Positions 45,544 to 55,775 of a stretch of 64,000 bases of DNA are shown here, one piece after another. How positions within the stretch are numbered: position 1 is the first letter of the stretch; each line of letters begins with the position of its first letter. This DNA comes from Caldicellulosiruptor acetigenus. GTDB lineage: Bacteria > Bacillota > Thermoanaerobacteria > Caldicellulosiruptorales > Caldicellulosiruptoraceae. The translations under genes and the position numbers were made by a program. The stretch spans positions 1,925,501 through 1,989,500 of the forward strand of contig NZ_CP113866.1 in assembly GCF_026914305.1 (NCBI RefSeq). The letters are read 5' to 3'. The notes below the pieces were generated by a model. The model was given only the letters and a program-made list of their open reading frames with translations. It was not told the DNA's origin and searched no databases.

Positions 45544-46680
45544 TTATCTAACCCTATAAAATTCATACTTGCCCAAACCTGAACCAGGAATAGGATCCAA
45601 TATTAATTTATTACCCTCAATTTTGTAATAATATCCTTCTTTTCCAGTTAATGTTCCTGTGAGATATAATTTATTCCCATCTATCTCCCATGCGCCACCT
45701 ATCCAATAATAATGGGCTTTAAATGTACCATTTGGATAAAATATGATGGTATCTTTATCATCCGACCAAGTTCCAATAATATTATCTGAACCTACACTAA
45801 TAACATTTCCCCCACTCGAACTTGCTATCCCATTGCCTATTGCAAACATAATCACTGCTAGTAAAATAATACATACAATGTACGCTCCTACTGTAATATA
45901 AAGTGCCTTAGTTTCTTTATCTTTCAGTAAAACTTTAACCGACCAAAAATTTAACGTAACATTCATAAGAAAACCAAATATGCATAATAATACAACTAAC
46001 CAAACACTTATAAACTGCAAAATTAAATTCGCAATAGCTACCCACGCAAGAGGAATTAAACTTACCCCTATTCCTCCTAATACAGCCTTAAAATCAATAT
46101 TTTCTTTTAATATCACAAATATCAATTTAACAATACCGCAATACAAAAGGTATAAAAGAAACAAAGCTATAAAATTATAAAGAAATGTTTTAAACAATGA
46201 ATACGAATTTAAAAGCGATACCCCAAAAAAATCTTCAACTAACTTTATACCTCTTCCTGCTAAAACAAGATTTTGGATAGAAATAAGTACAAAGGTAATA
46301 ATAGCAAACAAGATGCCTACTTTAAAGTCATTGTTTTGTATAACCTTTGAAATAAAAACAAACGGATTTTTCAAAAATGCCCAAGCAAATTTTATTGTAA
46401 GATGAGAATATCGAACTGCCGAATTGATTACTTCATTTAAAATTTGAGTATTAGCTGCTTCCTTTTTCTTTTCTTCAGTGGTATTCATAGTTTGCTCAAT
46501 ATTTTCGCTCTTGACATCCTCACTAATTTTCGCAGTATTTTGAGTATCATTCAATACTTCACCGCTTGTAGCTTGACTGCCATTTGTTTGACTCCCTACC
46601 GTTTGATTTATTTGACAAGTGCAAACTTCACCTTCTTGAAGTTCCTTACCACAATGCGGACATTTCATCATTTCAATCAC
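45544..46680 (-). CDS. Zinc-ribbon multi-pass membrane protein
   Basis: A 378-residue protein. The first 22 residues carry CPHCGK...CTC, a zinc ribbon. A Gln/Thr/Asn-rich linker to about residue 90 follows, then roughly six membrane helices (105-290), and finally a C-terminal soluble lipocalin-like beta domain (IIGTWSDDKDTIIFYPNGTF and on). It starts within the stop of the upstream gene (GTGA overlap), so the two are coupled. Function unknown; the pair may sense envelope conditions. Confidence 0.8.
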   Translation of the reverse strand: MIEMMKCPHCGKELQEGEVCTCQINQTVGSQTNGSQATSGEVLNDTQNTAKISEDVKSENIEQTMNTTEEKKKEAANTQILNEVINSAVRYSHLTIKFAWAFLKNPFVFISKVIQNNDFKVGILFAIITFVLISIQNLVLAGRGIKLVEDFFGVSLLNSYSLFKTFLYNFIALFLLYLLYCGIVKLIFVILKENIDFKAVLGGIGVSLIPLAWVAIANLILQFISVWLVVLLCIFGFLMNVTLNFWSVKVLLKDKETKALYITVGAYIVCIILLAVIMFAIGNGIASSSGGNVISVGSDNIIGTWSDDKDTIIFYPNGTFKAHYYWIGGAWEIDGNKLYLTGTLTGKEGYYYKIEGNKLILDPIPGSGLGKYEFYRVR

Positions 46681-48233
46681 ACACTCCCTTCATCTAATTT
46701 GTATTCTTTAATCTTGCCATTATCTGGCCAATCATAATACCAAGGAGCATTTATCCCAATGATAACAAAGTTCTTTGCATTTTCATCCCATAAAAGTGTG
46801 TAAACCTGTCCGGTTTCTTTTTCAGGAATATCTTGTAGCGGAGTCCCTTCTTGGGAATATACTGCATCTTTGTAGTAAATCTTCGCAGTAATTTTTACTG
46901 TTATTCTTCCTTCTTCATCTTTAAATAATTGCAATGTTCCAAAGTTGAACTCAGTTTTTGTTACCTTGCCTGCAAACTTTTGGTTATTGGCTTTTAAATC
47001 TTGAATTCTGTTTGTAAAAACTTGTTTTAACTCATCAGATATGTGCAAAAGCTTATTTGGATCCTGAGATGTCATAGCAGTCCTGTAGGACTTTTCAAAT
47101 TCATTTACAACAGAAGCAACCTTTTCAAATGTTGAGTTATTTGTATCATCGTTTGAAAGTGTATTTGGGATTGTAACTCTATTTGACCAGCTGCTAAGTT
47201 TTATAGAAGTTGTTTTTGCCTCACCCCATGGAAGTTTTATTCTTGCACTAAACTCACTTTCATCACTTACAGGTCCAAATTCAGAAGCATCTTTTACCAA
47301 AACACCGGTTGGTTTACCATTCAAAATTATCTCAGCATCTTCAAAATCTGATTGTATCTCTACGTAGCGAGGATTAAGATATAGTTCAGCAGTGTGTTGG
47401 TTATAGTTACTAAAATCAGTACTGTAAATTTCTTCTTCATCAATCTTTTCTAATGTACAATATGGACCTTTGTATTCAGCTTTAACCTTGTATATCCCCG
47501 CAATCAAAGGACCTATTGAAATTTCCTGAGATGGGTCTGAAACTGAAGCAATATTCTTATCATTCAAGTATATTTTCGCGTCCTTTGTATCACATTTTAC
47601 CTTTAAAAAGTAATTTTTTGCTGCAATCTTATATTTTGTGAAGAAAATCATCCCTTTGCCTACAGGTTTTAAAACAAAATCATTAGAATAATCTTGAGCT
47701 GAGAAAAGATTAGATAAAAGTTCTGTTAGAGATTTGTTCTTTGTATCTGAAGATAAATTTGAAATTGATTGAATTGCTTCATCTAATGCTTTGAAAACAC
47801 CGTCTATGTATTCAGGTTTTGTCTGACACAACTCTATGAAAGCTTTTAGATTATCTTGTGAAATTTGCTCATTTGTCTCATGAATAAGTATCTGGGAAAG
47901 CTTTTTTGAATCTTTATTCTTAATAGCTTCCTTAAACTCATCCACAACCTTTTGCGGAGAATACATTGACTTTCCAATTGCTACAAACAATACTAAGAAC
48001 ACCAGGAAACCTATAATTCCGTAAAACCACGGCAAAAGTTTTCTGTCAAATTTAAATTTTATGCTTGGAACTTTAAATTCTTCTGTTTTGCTATCAAAGT
48101 ATTTTTCTAAGAAGAACTCTCTCTTTGTCCCTTGCAAATTACTCAAAATCTTTGACTCTAAGCTTTCTCCACACTGACTACATACTTTCTGCCCCTTTTC
48201 AATTGTGGCACCACACTTTGGACAGTAAAGCAA
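46677..48233 (-). CDS. TcaA-like zinc-ribbon membrane protein
   Basis: About 518 residues. The N-terminus is a CPKCG...CSQCG zinc ribbon facing the cytoplasm, then one membrane helix near residue 72-92 and a large exterior region with repeated TcaA-type domains (two beta-rich modules around 215-340 and an NTF2-like end domain). The preferred start is TTG at 48233: AGGAGGG lies seven bases upstream and the frame then opens directly with LYCPKCG. TcaA proteins influence wall-antibiotic tolerance in staphylococci, but the role here is unknown. It overlaps the next gene. Confidence 0.82.
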   Translation of the reverse strand: MLYCPKCGATIEKGQKVCSQCGESLESKILSNLQGTKREFFLEKYFDSKTEEFKVPSIKFKFDRKLLPWFYGIIGFLVFLVLFVAIGKSMYSPQKVVDEFKEAIKNKDSKKLSQILIHETNEQISQDNLKAFIELCQTKPEYIDGVFKALDEAIQSISNLSSDTKNKSLTELLSNLFSAQDYSNDFVLKPVGKGMIFFTKYKIAAKNYFLKVKCDTKDAKIYLNDKNIASVSDPSQEISIGPLIAGIYKVKAEYKGPYCTLEKIDEEEIYSTDFSNYNQHTAELYLNPRYVEIQSDFEDAEIILNGKPTGVLVKDASEFGPVSDESEFSARIKLPWGEAKTTSIKLSSWSNRVTIPNTLSNDDTNNSTFEKVASVVNEFEKSYRTAMTSQDPNKLLHISDELKQVFTNRIQDLKANNQKFAGKVTKTEFNFGTLQLFKDEEGRITVKITAKIYYKDAVYSQEGTPLQDIPEKETGQVYTLLWDENAKNFVIIGINAPWYYDWPDNGKIKEYKLDEGSV

Positions 48234-48452
48234 CTTTCTCTCCCTCCTGTTATCATCGCTTTTTAATTTTGTTCGACATATTTCGACACAATTCGACAAA
48301 ATTTATACTCTTAAGGTGTAATCTTGATTTAATTATAATTTCTTTTACAAATTAATGCAAGAGATTATTTATCTCAAAACATGGTTGACATTAAATTTTT
48401 CATTTTATACATTATTAGCAAGAATAAAATCCTTTGCAGGGAGGTTGAAGAA

Positions 48453-49322
48453 ATGAAAAAGTACTTCTCAGCATTTATAATCATTTTTGCTGTTATCTTT
48501 TGTTTTGTTGGGGTTGCATCATCCCCAACAAATTATAAGACCATGTACGAAAAACTTTTGAAAGATTACAATTCTTTAAAAACTCAATATGACAAGCTAA
48601 AAAAAGAAAATGCTAATCTTCAAGCAAAGGTAAATGAACTTAGCAAAAAGGTAGCAACAAGCCCAGTTTATGAGTACCAGAGAGATATTATCCTAAATGG
48701 AGTAACACTCAAATACAAAGTTCCATTTTTGAACTATAAAGGGATGAGGTTTGTTCATCTTGATTCAATTATGTATTGCTTCTTTAACAAAAACATAACT
48801 CCTTGGAAAATTAAAGATAATCAAAAAGCATTAGTTATAGGTCCCGATTTAGGTCCAAATGGGGGTATATTTCTAACTGATTTGCCGTTGAGTGACTACA
48901 AAGCTGTTAAAGATTCTTGGGGTGATCAGGGTCGATATGGTATCAATCAGGACGTGGTTACATTGCTTGGAAAAACATATCGCAAAAATATTTGGTGGGA
49001 TGCTTACCAATATTCATATTGGGATTCAAACAATAATAAGCGATTTACATTTGTTCAGTATAAGTTAAACGGCGATTACAAAAAATTGAAAATGACTTTG
49101 GGTTTAGATGATGATTCTGAAGTCGGTGCAAGTGGAAAATTCACAATTTATTTGGATGGTGAAAAAAGATACGAGATAGAAATTGCAAAAGGGGAGAAAG
49201 GAAAAGAGGTTTCTTTAGATGTGGTTGGCTGTAATACATTAAAGATTGAATTTTTTGCAAATCCAGCTAATTATAATTGTATGATTTATCCTTTTGTAGG
49301 TGATGCAGTATTATACAAATAA
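48453..49322 (+). CDS. Secreted NPCBM-domain protein with coiled coil
   Basis: A 289-residue exported protein. The N-terminal signal peptide (hydrophobic run at about 5-22) is followed by a coiled coil at 25-65 (YEKLLKDYNSLKTQYDKLKK and on). The C-terminal 110 residues match the NPCBM fold of carbohydrate-binding modules, with ending strands LDGEKRYEIEI and CNTLKIEFFAN. I start at the ATG at 48453 behind GGGAGG, dropping 24 residues of the longer frame. Its role may be binding cell-wall or plant glycans; the ligand is not predictable. Confidence 0.85.
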   Translation: MKKYFSAFIIIFAVIFCFVGVASSPTNYKTMYEKLLKDYNSLKTQYDKLKKENANLQAKVNELSKKVATSPVYEYQRDIILNGVTLKYKVPFLNYKGMRFVHLDSIMYCFFNKNITPWKIKDNQKALVIGPDLGPNGGIFLTDLPLSDYKAVKDSWGDQGRYGINQDVVTLLGKTYRKNIWWDAYQYSYWDSNNNKRFTFVQYKLNGDYKKLKMTLGLDDDSEVGASGKFTIYLDGEKRYEIEIAKGEKGKEVSLDVVGCNTLKIEFFANPANYNCMIYPFVGDAVLYK

Positions 49323-49339
49323 ATATTTACAAACTATGA

Positions 49340-49367
49340 GAGCTGTCCTCAATCCCGTGGACAGCTC
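49340..49367 (+). terminator. Hairpin after the NPCBM gene
   Basis: A 9-bp stem GAGCTGTCC/GGACAGCTC with a 10-base loop, 17 bases after the stop, followed by TTATTAATTAT. Weakly T-rich, so termination is plausible rather than certain. Confidence 0.6.
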
Positions 49368-49472
49368 TTATTAATTATATACAGACTCTTTTTATGTTTC
49401 AGTCCGCAATTTTAAATTAGTGTTTTTCTTTCCTGTTCTAAATTTCTAATTACAAGTTGAAACAACAAAAAA

Positions 49473-49499
49473 GGAATTACCTGTTTATCAGGTAATTCC
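49473..49499 (-). terminator. Terminator of rpoD
   Basis: An 11-bp stem (GGAATTACCTG and its complement) with a 5-base loop and TTTTTT on the minus strand, ten bases past the rpoD stop. Confidence 0.88.
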
Positions 49500-49508
49500 C
49501 TTTCACTC

Positions 49509-50762
49509 TTACTCCAAAAAATCCTTAAGCTTCTTACTCCTGCTTGGATGTCTGAGTTTTCGCAATGCCTTTGCCTCAATTTGACGGATTCTTTCACGTG
49601 TCACGTTGAACTCCTTGCCAACCTCTTCTAAGGTGCGGGCTCTTCCATCTTCAAGGCCAAATCGAAGCTTTAAAACCTTCTTTTCTCTTTCGTTTAAAGA
49701 ATCCAAAACCTCTAAAAGTTGCTCTTTTAGCATTGAATATGCAGCAGCTTCAGATGGTGCAAGCGCATCATCATCTGGAATAAAGTCTCCCAAGTGGCTG
49801 TCTTCTTCCTCACCAATTGGCGTCTCCAATGATACCGGCTCTTGAGCAATCTTTAGAATCTCCCGCACCTTTTCAACTGGCATGTTCATCTCTTTTGCTA
49901 TTTCTTCAGGTGTTGGTTCTCTTCCCTTTTCCTGCAGAAGCTGGCGTGATACCCTTACAAGCTTATTTATCGTCTCAACCATGTGCACAGGAATTCTGAT
50001 AGTTCTTGCTTGGTCAGCTATAGCTCTTGTGATTGCCTGGCGAATCCACCATGTTGCATATGTTGAGAATTTATAACCTTTTCTGTAGTCAAACTTTTCA
50101 ACTGCTTTTAAAAGTCCCAAATTTCCTTCCTGGATTAGGTCCAAGAATAACATCCCACGCCCAACATATCTTTTTGCAATGCTTACAACAAGCCTTAAGT
50201 TTGCTTCTGCAAGCCTCTTTTTAGCTTCCTCATCGCCCTGTTCAATCCTCTTTGCAAGTTCAATCTCCTCTTCGGGGGTCAAAAGTGGAATCTTGCCAAT
50301 TTCCTTCAAATACATCCTGACAGGGTCATCTATAGCAATACCTTCAGGTAGATTTTCCAGATCGTCTTTTAAGAGCTCCTCCTCTGACACTCTGTCGTCA
50401 ACAACATCAATTCCCATGCTCTCCAAGGTATCGTAGATGTTCTCAACCTGGCTTGCGTCAAGCTCTACCTTGTCAAGTATCTCCTGTATTTCAGAATATG
50501 TCAGAAAACCTTTGCTCTGACCAAGAGATATAAGTTCTCTGACCTTTTCTCTTATAAGACTCTTTTTTTCTTCGCTCATTTTCTTACCTTCCGATTTGTT
50601 TTCTGTGCTCTTTTTAGCAGGCTGTTTTTCTTGATTTTCATTTTTCTGTGATGCAAGCAATTGTTTTTCAACCTCTTGCTGCTGTTCGCTTCCAGTCTCT
50701 TTATTTATATTTTGGTCATTGAGGTTTTTCACCTCATTGTTTTCCATGTTCTGGTCTGTCAT
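49509..50762 (-). CDS. rpoD: RNA polymerase primary sigma factor SigA
   Basis: A 417-residue primary sigma factor. An unusually charged N-terminal extension of about 75 residues rich in Glu, Gln, Lys and Asn precedes region 1.1, and regions 2 ([36 protein letters not shown]), 3 and 4 ([20 protein letters not shown]) are intact. It follows dnaG by 3 bases, the classic dnaG-rpoD pair of Firmicutes. Confidence 0.97.
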   Translation of the reverse strand: MTDQNMENNEVKNLNDQNINKETGSEQQQEVEKQLLASQKNENQEKQPAKKSTENKSEGKKMSEEKKSLIREKVRELISLGQSKGFLTYSEIQEILDKVELDASQVENIYDTLESMGIDVVDDRVSEEELLKDDLENLPEGIAIDDPVRMYLKEIGKIPLLTPEEEIELAKRIEQGDEEAKKRLAEANLRLVVSIAKRYVGRGMLFLDLIQEGNLGLLKAVEKFDYRKGYKFSTYATWWIRQAITRAIADQARTIRIPVHMVETINKLVRVSRQLLQEKGREPTPEEIAKEMNMPVEKVREILKIAQEPVSLETPIGEEEDSHLGDFIPDDDALAPSEAAAYSMLKEQLLEVLDSLNEREKKVLKLRFGLEDGRARTLEEVGKEFNVTRERIRQIEAKALRKLRHPSRSKKLKDFLE

Positions 50763-50765
50763 CCC

Positions 50766-52529
50766 TTAAATTCCCTCCTTTCTGTCTTTGATTTTTCTAA
50801 TTAGCATTTGTAACTTCAATACCTTTTCATTATCTCCTCTCTTTTGTGCCTCCAACATCTCACGTCTTAACCACAACATTCTATTATTGTTTGTTTTCAG
50901 TTCTTCTATCGCTCTCTTGGCAGCTTCTTCTGTTTCGAATCCTTTTGAGGAAAAGTTTGTAAGTTCTGATAATATTTTTTCGTCATTAACAAAGGTCAAA
51001 AGCATCGAATAGGTCAATTCCATCCCCTCATTAATTAAGTTTTTTATTGAACTGAAAAGTATTTTTATATCCTCGGTGCAAAAATCATCCTCGGTAACAG
51101 CATTTCTGACGCTTTCTGACTTGTTAGCCCACTCCACATAGATAGATAAAAGGTCTATATCATTTTTTTTGATTCTCTCTTCTTCAGTTAAATTACTTTT
51201 TTGCTGAACTTGTTTAAAATGTTGAATACTTTCTATGCGTTTTAGTTTTATATTTTCATTTTTGGTAAATTCCTTTAATATTGCATCTTCATCAATTTGT
51301 GTGAGCTGGGATAGCTTCTTTACATATTCCTGCCTTTCAACCTCGTTTGTAATTGGCATCAAAATCTTTTCAAAGTATTCTCTTACAAACTTAAACTTCT
51401 GGTCTGATTTTGACAAATCATAATTAGAAGATATCTGCTTTATTTTAAAATCTATTACAAACATAGCATTTTGTTTCTTTAGTAAAAACGCATCCTTTCC
51501 AAACTTTTTTATATACTCGTCAGGGTCTTTTGCATTTTCAAGTTCCATAACCTTTACCATAAGCCCATTTTGGTAAAGTATATCAGCACTTCTAAACGCG
51601 GCATTTTTGCCTGCCTGGTCACTGTCTAAGCAAAGTACAACTTCGTTTTTGTACCTGCGCAGAAGAAAACTGTGGTCCTGTGTCAGTGCTGTGCCCAAAA
51701 CCCCTACAACATTGTCTATTCCTTCCTGATGAAGAGAAATGACATCCATATACCCTTCCACAACCACAAAATCTTTTTCTTTGCTTGACTTTGCAATGTT
51801 AAGACCATATAAAACCTTCGATTTTGAAAATATAAGAGTATCGGGTGAATTCATGTATTTAGGTGCTTGGGAGTCGTCAATTATACGACCACCAAACCCA
51901 ATTACTCTGTTCATTGTATCGAATATAGGAAAAATGAGCCTGCCTTCGAATCTACAATAATTCTTTCCATTTCTCTCAATAAAAATTCCACTTTTATCAA
52001 TAATCTCTTTGGAATACTTTTTTGAGAGCATCTCATACAAGTTGTTATTCTCAGGGCAAAATCCAAGCCCGAACTGCTTTGCAGTTTCTTTTCTTATCCC
52101 CCTTTTCAAAACATACCTTGCAGCATCTATGTTTTTCCTCAAATACAGCTGACTCTGAAAATATTCAAAACAGTCATGGTGAAGCGAAATAAGCTCTTCT
52201 TTTTGTTTTGCCAAAGCTCTGTCTTTTGCTGATTGAGATTGAGAAAAGTCTACGTCAATCTTTGCTTTCTGGGCTAATACTTTGAGCGCTTCTGTAAAGG
52301 TCAAATTCTCTATGCGCATAACAAAATGGATAGCATTGCCGCCAACTCCACAGCCAAAACAGTGAAATATCTGCTTTGCCGGTGAGACATAAAAAGAGGG
52401 CGTCCTCTCTTGATGAAAAGGACAAAGCGCTCTGAAATTTGCTCCCACTTTTTTAAGCGGGACATACATTGAGACAACATCAACAATGTCAATCTTGCTG
52501 AGGACCTGTTCTACAACTCTTTCCAGCAC
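50766..52529 (-). CDS. dnaG: DNA primase
   Basis: A replicative primase of about 587 residues. CPFHQERTPSF...CFGCG gives the CHC2 zinc finger, and the TOPRIM domain follows with VVEGYMDVISLHQEGI and LCLDSDQAG. The longest frame begins 34 codons earlier (52631). I prefer GTG at 52529 because AAGGTG lies seven bases before it and the frame then opens as family proteins do, near the zinc finger. The longer start would also overlap the dgt gene. It is followed by rpoD. Confidence 0.95.
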   Translation of the reverse strand: MLERVVEQVLSKIDIVDVVSMYVPLKKVGANFRALCPFHQERTPSFYVSPAKQIFHCFGCGVGGNAIHFVMRIENLTFTEALKVLAQKAKIDVDFSQSQSAKDRALAKQKEELISLHHDCFEYFQSQLYLRKNIDAARYVLKRGIRKETAKQFGLGFCPENNNLYEMLSKKYSKEIIDKSGIFIERNGKNYCRFEGRLIFPIFDTMNRVIGFGGRIIDDSQAPKYMNSPDTLIFSKSKVLYGLNIAKSSKEKDFVVVEGYMDVISLHQEGIDNVVGVLGTALTQDHSFLLRRYKNEVVLCLDSDQAGKNAAFRSADILYQNGLMVKVMELENAKDPDEYIKKFGKDAFLLKKQNAMFVIDFKIKQISSNYDLSKSDQKFKFVREYFEKILMPITNEVERQEYVKKLSQLTQIDEDAILKEFTKNENIKLKRIESIQHFKQVQQKSNLTEEERIKKNDIDLLSIYVEWANKSESVRNAVTEDDFCTEDIKILFSSIKNLINEGMELTYSMLLTFVNDEKILSELTNFSSKGFETEEAAKRAIEELKTNNNRMLWLRREMLEAQKRGDNEKVLKLQMLIRKIKDRKEGI

Positions 52530-52615
52530 ATCATGTTCACCTTCGCGTTTTTTAAGACAATTTAATTTTATTTCGACAAATTTTTTAAAATACCTTTTAG
52601 CATTTTTAATAAAAA

Positions 52616-53620
52616 TCAAAGCTTGTTCCACGGTGATGGTAAGAATAATTCATAAAACTTTCGCATAGCATACCTGTCTGTCATTCCGGCTATATAGTCT
52701 ACTATTGCCTGTTCCTTGCCAAATCTGTCGATATTCTTTTTTACATCGTCAGGCAATGCATCACAGTTCGACATAAAATACTCATAAAGAGCCTGTATAA
52801 TATATTTGGCTTTACTCTCATCCTTTTTGGCCTCAGAACCAATATACACATTTTCAAACATGAAACTTCGCAAAGTTTGCATTGCATAAAAAACATCTTC
52901 GCTCATGGAGATTTCTGGCTTGTCCATACTATTTTTTATTATATCCCTAATTAATGTATTAATTCTCTCTCTCTTAGAAAATCCCAAGATTTTGAGGCAA
53001 TCTTTAGGTAGGTCATCTTCTTTCAATATACCTGCTCTCATTGCATCGTCAATGTCATGGTTGATATAGGCAATCCTGTCTGCAAACTGGACAACTCTGC
53101 CCTCTAAAGTGGCAGGTGTCCTTCCCCAAACATGATTCAAAATCCCGTCTCTGACCTCAAATGTAAGGTTAAGACCGTCTTCACCTTCCAGAAAATCAAC
53201 AACCCGTAAACTCTGGACGTTGTGTGAAAATCCGGTTGTGGTTATCTTGTTTAAGATATCCTCACCTGCATGGCCAAATGGTGTGTGACCCAAATCATGA
53301 CCAAGAGCTATTGCCTCTGTCAAATCTTCGTTGAGCCTCAGAGCTCTTGCAATTGTCCTTGCAATCTGTGCAACTTCCAAAGCGTGTGTGAGCCGTGTTC
53401 TGTAGTGGTCACCTTCTGGTGATATGAACACCTGGGTTTTATGTTTGAGTCTTCTGAAAGATTTGGAATGTATGATTCTATCTCTGTCTCTTTGGAATTC
53501 TGTTCTCACATCGCATTTCTGTTCAGGTTTTTGTCTTCCTTTTGTGTTTTTTGAAAGTGTCGCATACGGTGAAAGAATCTTTTCTTCCAAACTCTCCTGA
53601 TACTCTCTTACTTTCAACAA
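52616..53620 (-). CDS. dgt: Deoxyguanosinetriphosphate triphosphohydrolase-like protein
   Basis: A 334-residue HD-domain protein. HALEVAQIARTIARALRLN and the GHDLGHTPFGHAGE motif give the metal-binding His/Asp residues, and ADRIAYINHDIDDA is also present. Family members cleave dNTPs to nucleosides and triphosphate and help balance dNTP pools; the preferred substrate is not known here. It is 87 bases upstream of the preferred dnaG start, on the same strand. Confidence 0.93.
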   Translation of the reverse strand: MLKVREYQESLEEKILSPYATLSKNTKGRQKPEQKCDVRTEFQRDRDRIIHSKSFRRLKHKTQVFISPEGDHYRTRLTHALEVAQIARTIARALRLNEDLTEAIALGHDLGHTPFGHAGEDILNKITTTGFSHNVQSLRVVDFLEGEDGLNLTFEVRDGILNHVWGRTPATLEGRVVQFADRIAYINHDIDDAMRAGILKEDDLPKDCLKILGFSKRERINTLIRDIIKNSMDKPEISMSEDVFYAMQTLRSFMFENVYIGSEAKKDESKAKYIIQALYEYFMSNCDALPDDVKKNIDRFGKEQAIVDYIAGMTDRYAMRKFYELFLPSPWNKL

Positions 53621-53743
53621 AACCTCTCACCGGGCTTTTCCAAAAGCCCAAAATTAAAATTTTAGTTATAACACAGCTTATATAATAACTAAATTCTCTA
53701 CAAACTCAAAATTCCCTTCTTTGAAATGAAAAAATTCAAAAAG

Positions 53744-53774
53744 AAGAAGGCTGGTTAATTCTTCCAGCCTTCTT
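53744..53774 (-). terminator. Terminator of clpX
   Basis: An 11-bp stem (AAGAAGGCTGG and its complement) with a 9-base loop, 34 bases past the clpX stop, followed on the minus strand by CTTTTTGAATTTTTT. Confidence 0.85.
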
Positions 53775-53807
53775 GCTTTCACGTCAGATTGTACATTCGA
53801 ATATTTT

Positions 53808-55109
53808 CTACGATACATTTCCTCTTCTTTCCTGAAGACGCTGTCTTAGCCTTGGCTTTTTCTGAGCTTTCTTGTTCTCATTTATTATTACAATAGGTTT
53901 GTCTTCTTTTAAAACAGCCGCTTTTGTAATAATAACCTTTTCTATCTTATCATTTGATGGTATTTCAAACATCACATCAAGCATAATCTCTTCCATGATA
54001 GCTCTAAGACCTCTTGCACCAGTGTTGCGCTCAATCGCTTTGTCAGCAATCGCTTCTAATGCATCTTTTTCAAACTCCAGCTCAACACCATCCATTGCAA
54101 AGAGTTTCTGGTATTGTTTTACAAGAGCATTTTTGGGCTCTGTTAGTATCTTTATCAGAGCTTCCTTGTCAAGTGCATCCAATGTAACTATTATAGGCAC
54201 GCGTCCTATGAATTCTGGAATCATTCCAAACTTTAAAAGGTCCTGAGGCATTATTTGTCTTAGTATATCCCCAATCTTTTTTTCTTTTTTGCTTTCAATC
54301 TTTGCATTAAAACCAAGTGTCTTTTCACCAATTCTCTTTTCAATTATCTTCTCAATACCCTCAAATGCACCGCCACAGATAAACAGGATGTTTGTTGTGT
54401 CTATCTGTATAAACTCCTGATGCGGATGCTTTCTCCCACCCTGTGGTGGCACAGAAGCAATGGTCCCTTCCAGAATTTTGAGCAGTGCCTGCTGAACACC
54501 TTCGCCTGAGACATCTCTTGTGATAGAAGGATTGTCAGACTTTCTTGCAATCTTGTCAATCTCATCTATATAGATTATACCACGCTCTGCTCTTTCAATA
54601 TCATAGTCAGCATTCTGTATTAGCCTGAGCAGGATATTTTCAACGTCTTCACCAACATAACCTGCCTCTGTCAAAGTTGTCGCATCAGCTATTGCAAACG
54701 GAACATTTAACATCTTTGCAAGAGTCTGTGCAAGGTATGTTTTACCAGAACCTGTTGGTCCAAGCATTAAGATGTTGCTCTTTTGAAGTTCAACATCGTC
54801 TTTTTTGGTGTCGTGGTAGTATATCCTCTTGTAATGGTTATATACAGCAACAGATAAAATCTTTTTTGCATGGTCCTGACCAACAACGTATTGGTCTAAA
54901 AACTCTTTTATCTCTTTTGGAGTTGGGAGTCTGTCGTCAAACTCATTGTATTCTTCTTCTTCAAAATCCTCTGAGATTATTTCAGAACAAAGTTCAATAC
55001 ACTCATCACAGATATAAACGCCGGGACCAGCAACAAGCCGTCTTACCTCATCCTGTGACTTTCCACAGAACGAACATCTAAGTTGTTTCTTTTCCTCAAA
55101 CTTAGCCAA
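53808..55109 (-). CDS. clpX: ATP-dependent Clp protease ATPase subunit ClpX
   Basis: A 433-residue AAA+ unfoldase. The N-terminal zinc finger cysteines are C12, C15, C34 and C37. Walker A GPTGSGKT is at 117-124, Walker B YIDEIDKI, and the IGF-like loop for ClpP docking ([10 protein letters not shown]) is near 270. It recognises tagged substrates and feeds them to ClpP, the next gene upstream on the same strand. Order tig-clpP-clpX is standard. Confidence 0.98.
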   Translation of the reverse strand: MAKFEEKKQLRCSFCGKSQDEVRRLVAGPGVYICDECIELCSEIISEDFEEEEYNEFDDRLPTPKEIKEFLDQYVVGQDHAKKILSVAVYNHYKRIYYHDTKKDDVELQKSNILMLGPTGSGKTYLAQTLAKMLNVPFAIADATTLTEAGYVGEDVENILLRLIQNADYDIERAERGIIYIDEIDKIARKSDNPSITRDVSGEGVQQALLKILEGTIASVPPQGGRKHPHQEFIQIDTTNILFICGGAFEGIEKIIEKRIGEKTLGFNAKIESKKEKKIGDILRQIMPQDLLKFGMIPEFIGRVPIIVTLDALDKEALIKILTEPKNALVKQYQKLFAMDGVELEFEKDALEAIADKAIERNTGARGLRAIMEEIMLDVMFEIPSNDKIEKVIITKAAVLKEDKPIVIINENKKAQKKPRLRQRLQERRGNVS

Positions 55110-55138
55110 TTTTGAATCACCTCAAATTAAAGAAGAAT

Positions 55139-55726
55139 TTATGGGCGCCTTTCAATCACCTTGTCAATAATACCGTATTTTAATGCCTCTTCTGCTGTCA
55201 TGAAAAAGTCGCGGTCTGTATCGCGCTCAATCACTTCAATTGGTTGACCGGTCCTCTCTGATAAGATTTTATTTATTCTATTTTTTATTTTCAAAATCCA
55301 CTCTGCATGGATTTTTATATCTGTTGCCTGACCGCGAACACCACCAAGCGGCTGATGTATCATTATCTCGCTGTTTGGCAGGGCAAACCTCTTGCCTTTT
55401 GCACCTGCCGCAAGAAGGAATGCGCCCATTGATGCTGCCATCCCAACACAGATTGTTGAAACATCAGGTTTTATATACTGCATAGTATCATAGATTGCAA
55501 AGCCGGCTGTAACAGACCCACCAGGTGAGTTTATATAAAGGTAAATATCTTTGTCAGGGTCTTCAGCTTCTAAGAAAAGAAGCTGAGCAACTATAAGTGA
55601 TGCAATATCGTCTGTAATCTCACCGCTGAGGATTACTATCCTGTCCTTTAAAAGCCTTGAATATATATCATATGCTCTTTCGCCACGGTTTGTCTGCTCA
55701 ATAACTATTGGTACAAGTGCAGACAT
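55139..55726 (-). CDS. clpP: ATP-dependent Clp protease proteolytic subunit ClpP
   Basis: A 195-residue serine protease. Counting from the preferred start, the catalytic triad is S99 (GMAASMG), H124 (IMIHQP) and D173. I start at the ATG at 55726, which lies five bases after AAAGGAGGG, not at the longer frame at 55753. It is between tig and clpX in one operon. Confidence 0.98.
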   Translation of the reverse strand: MSALVPIVIEQTNRGERAYDIYSRLLKDRIVILSGEITDDIASLIVAQLLFLEAEDPDKDIYLYINSPGGSVTAGFAIYDTMQYIKPDVSTICVGMAASMGAFLLAAGAKGKRFALPNSEIMIHQPLGGVRGQATDIKIHAEWILKIKNRINKILSERTGQPIEVIERDTDRDFFMTAEEALKYGIIDKVIERRP

Positions 55727-55775
55727 GACTTTTCCCTCCTTTTGGAAAAACAAATTTAGAAGTTAAAAACTCCAT

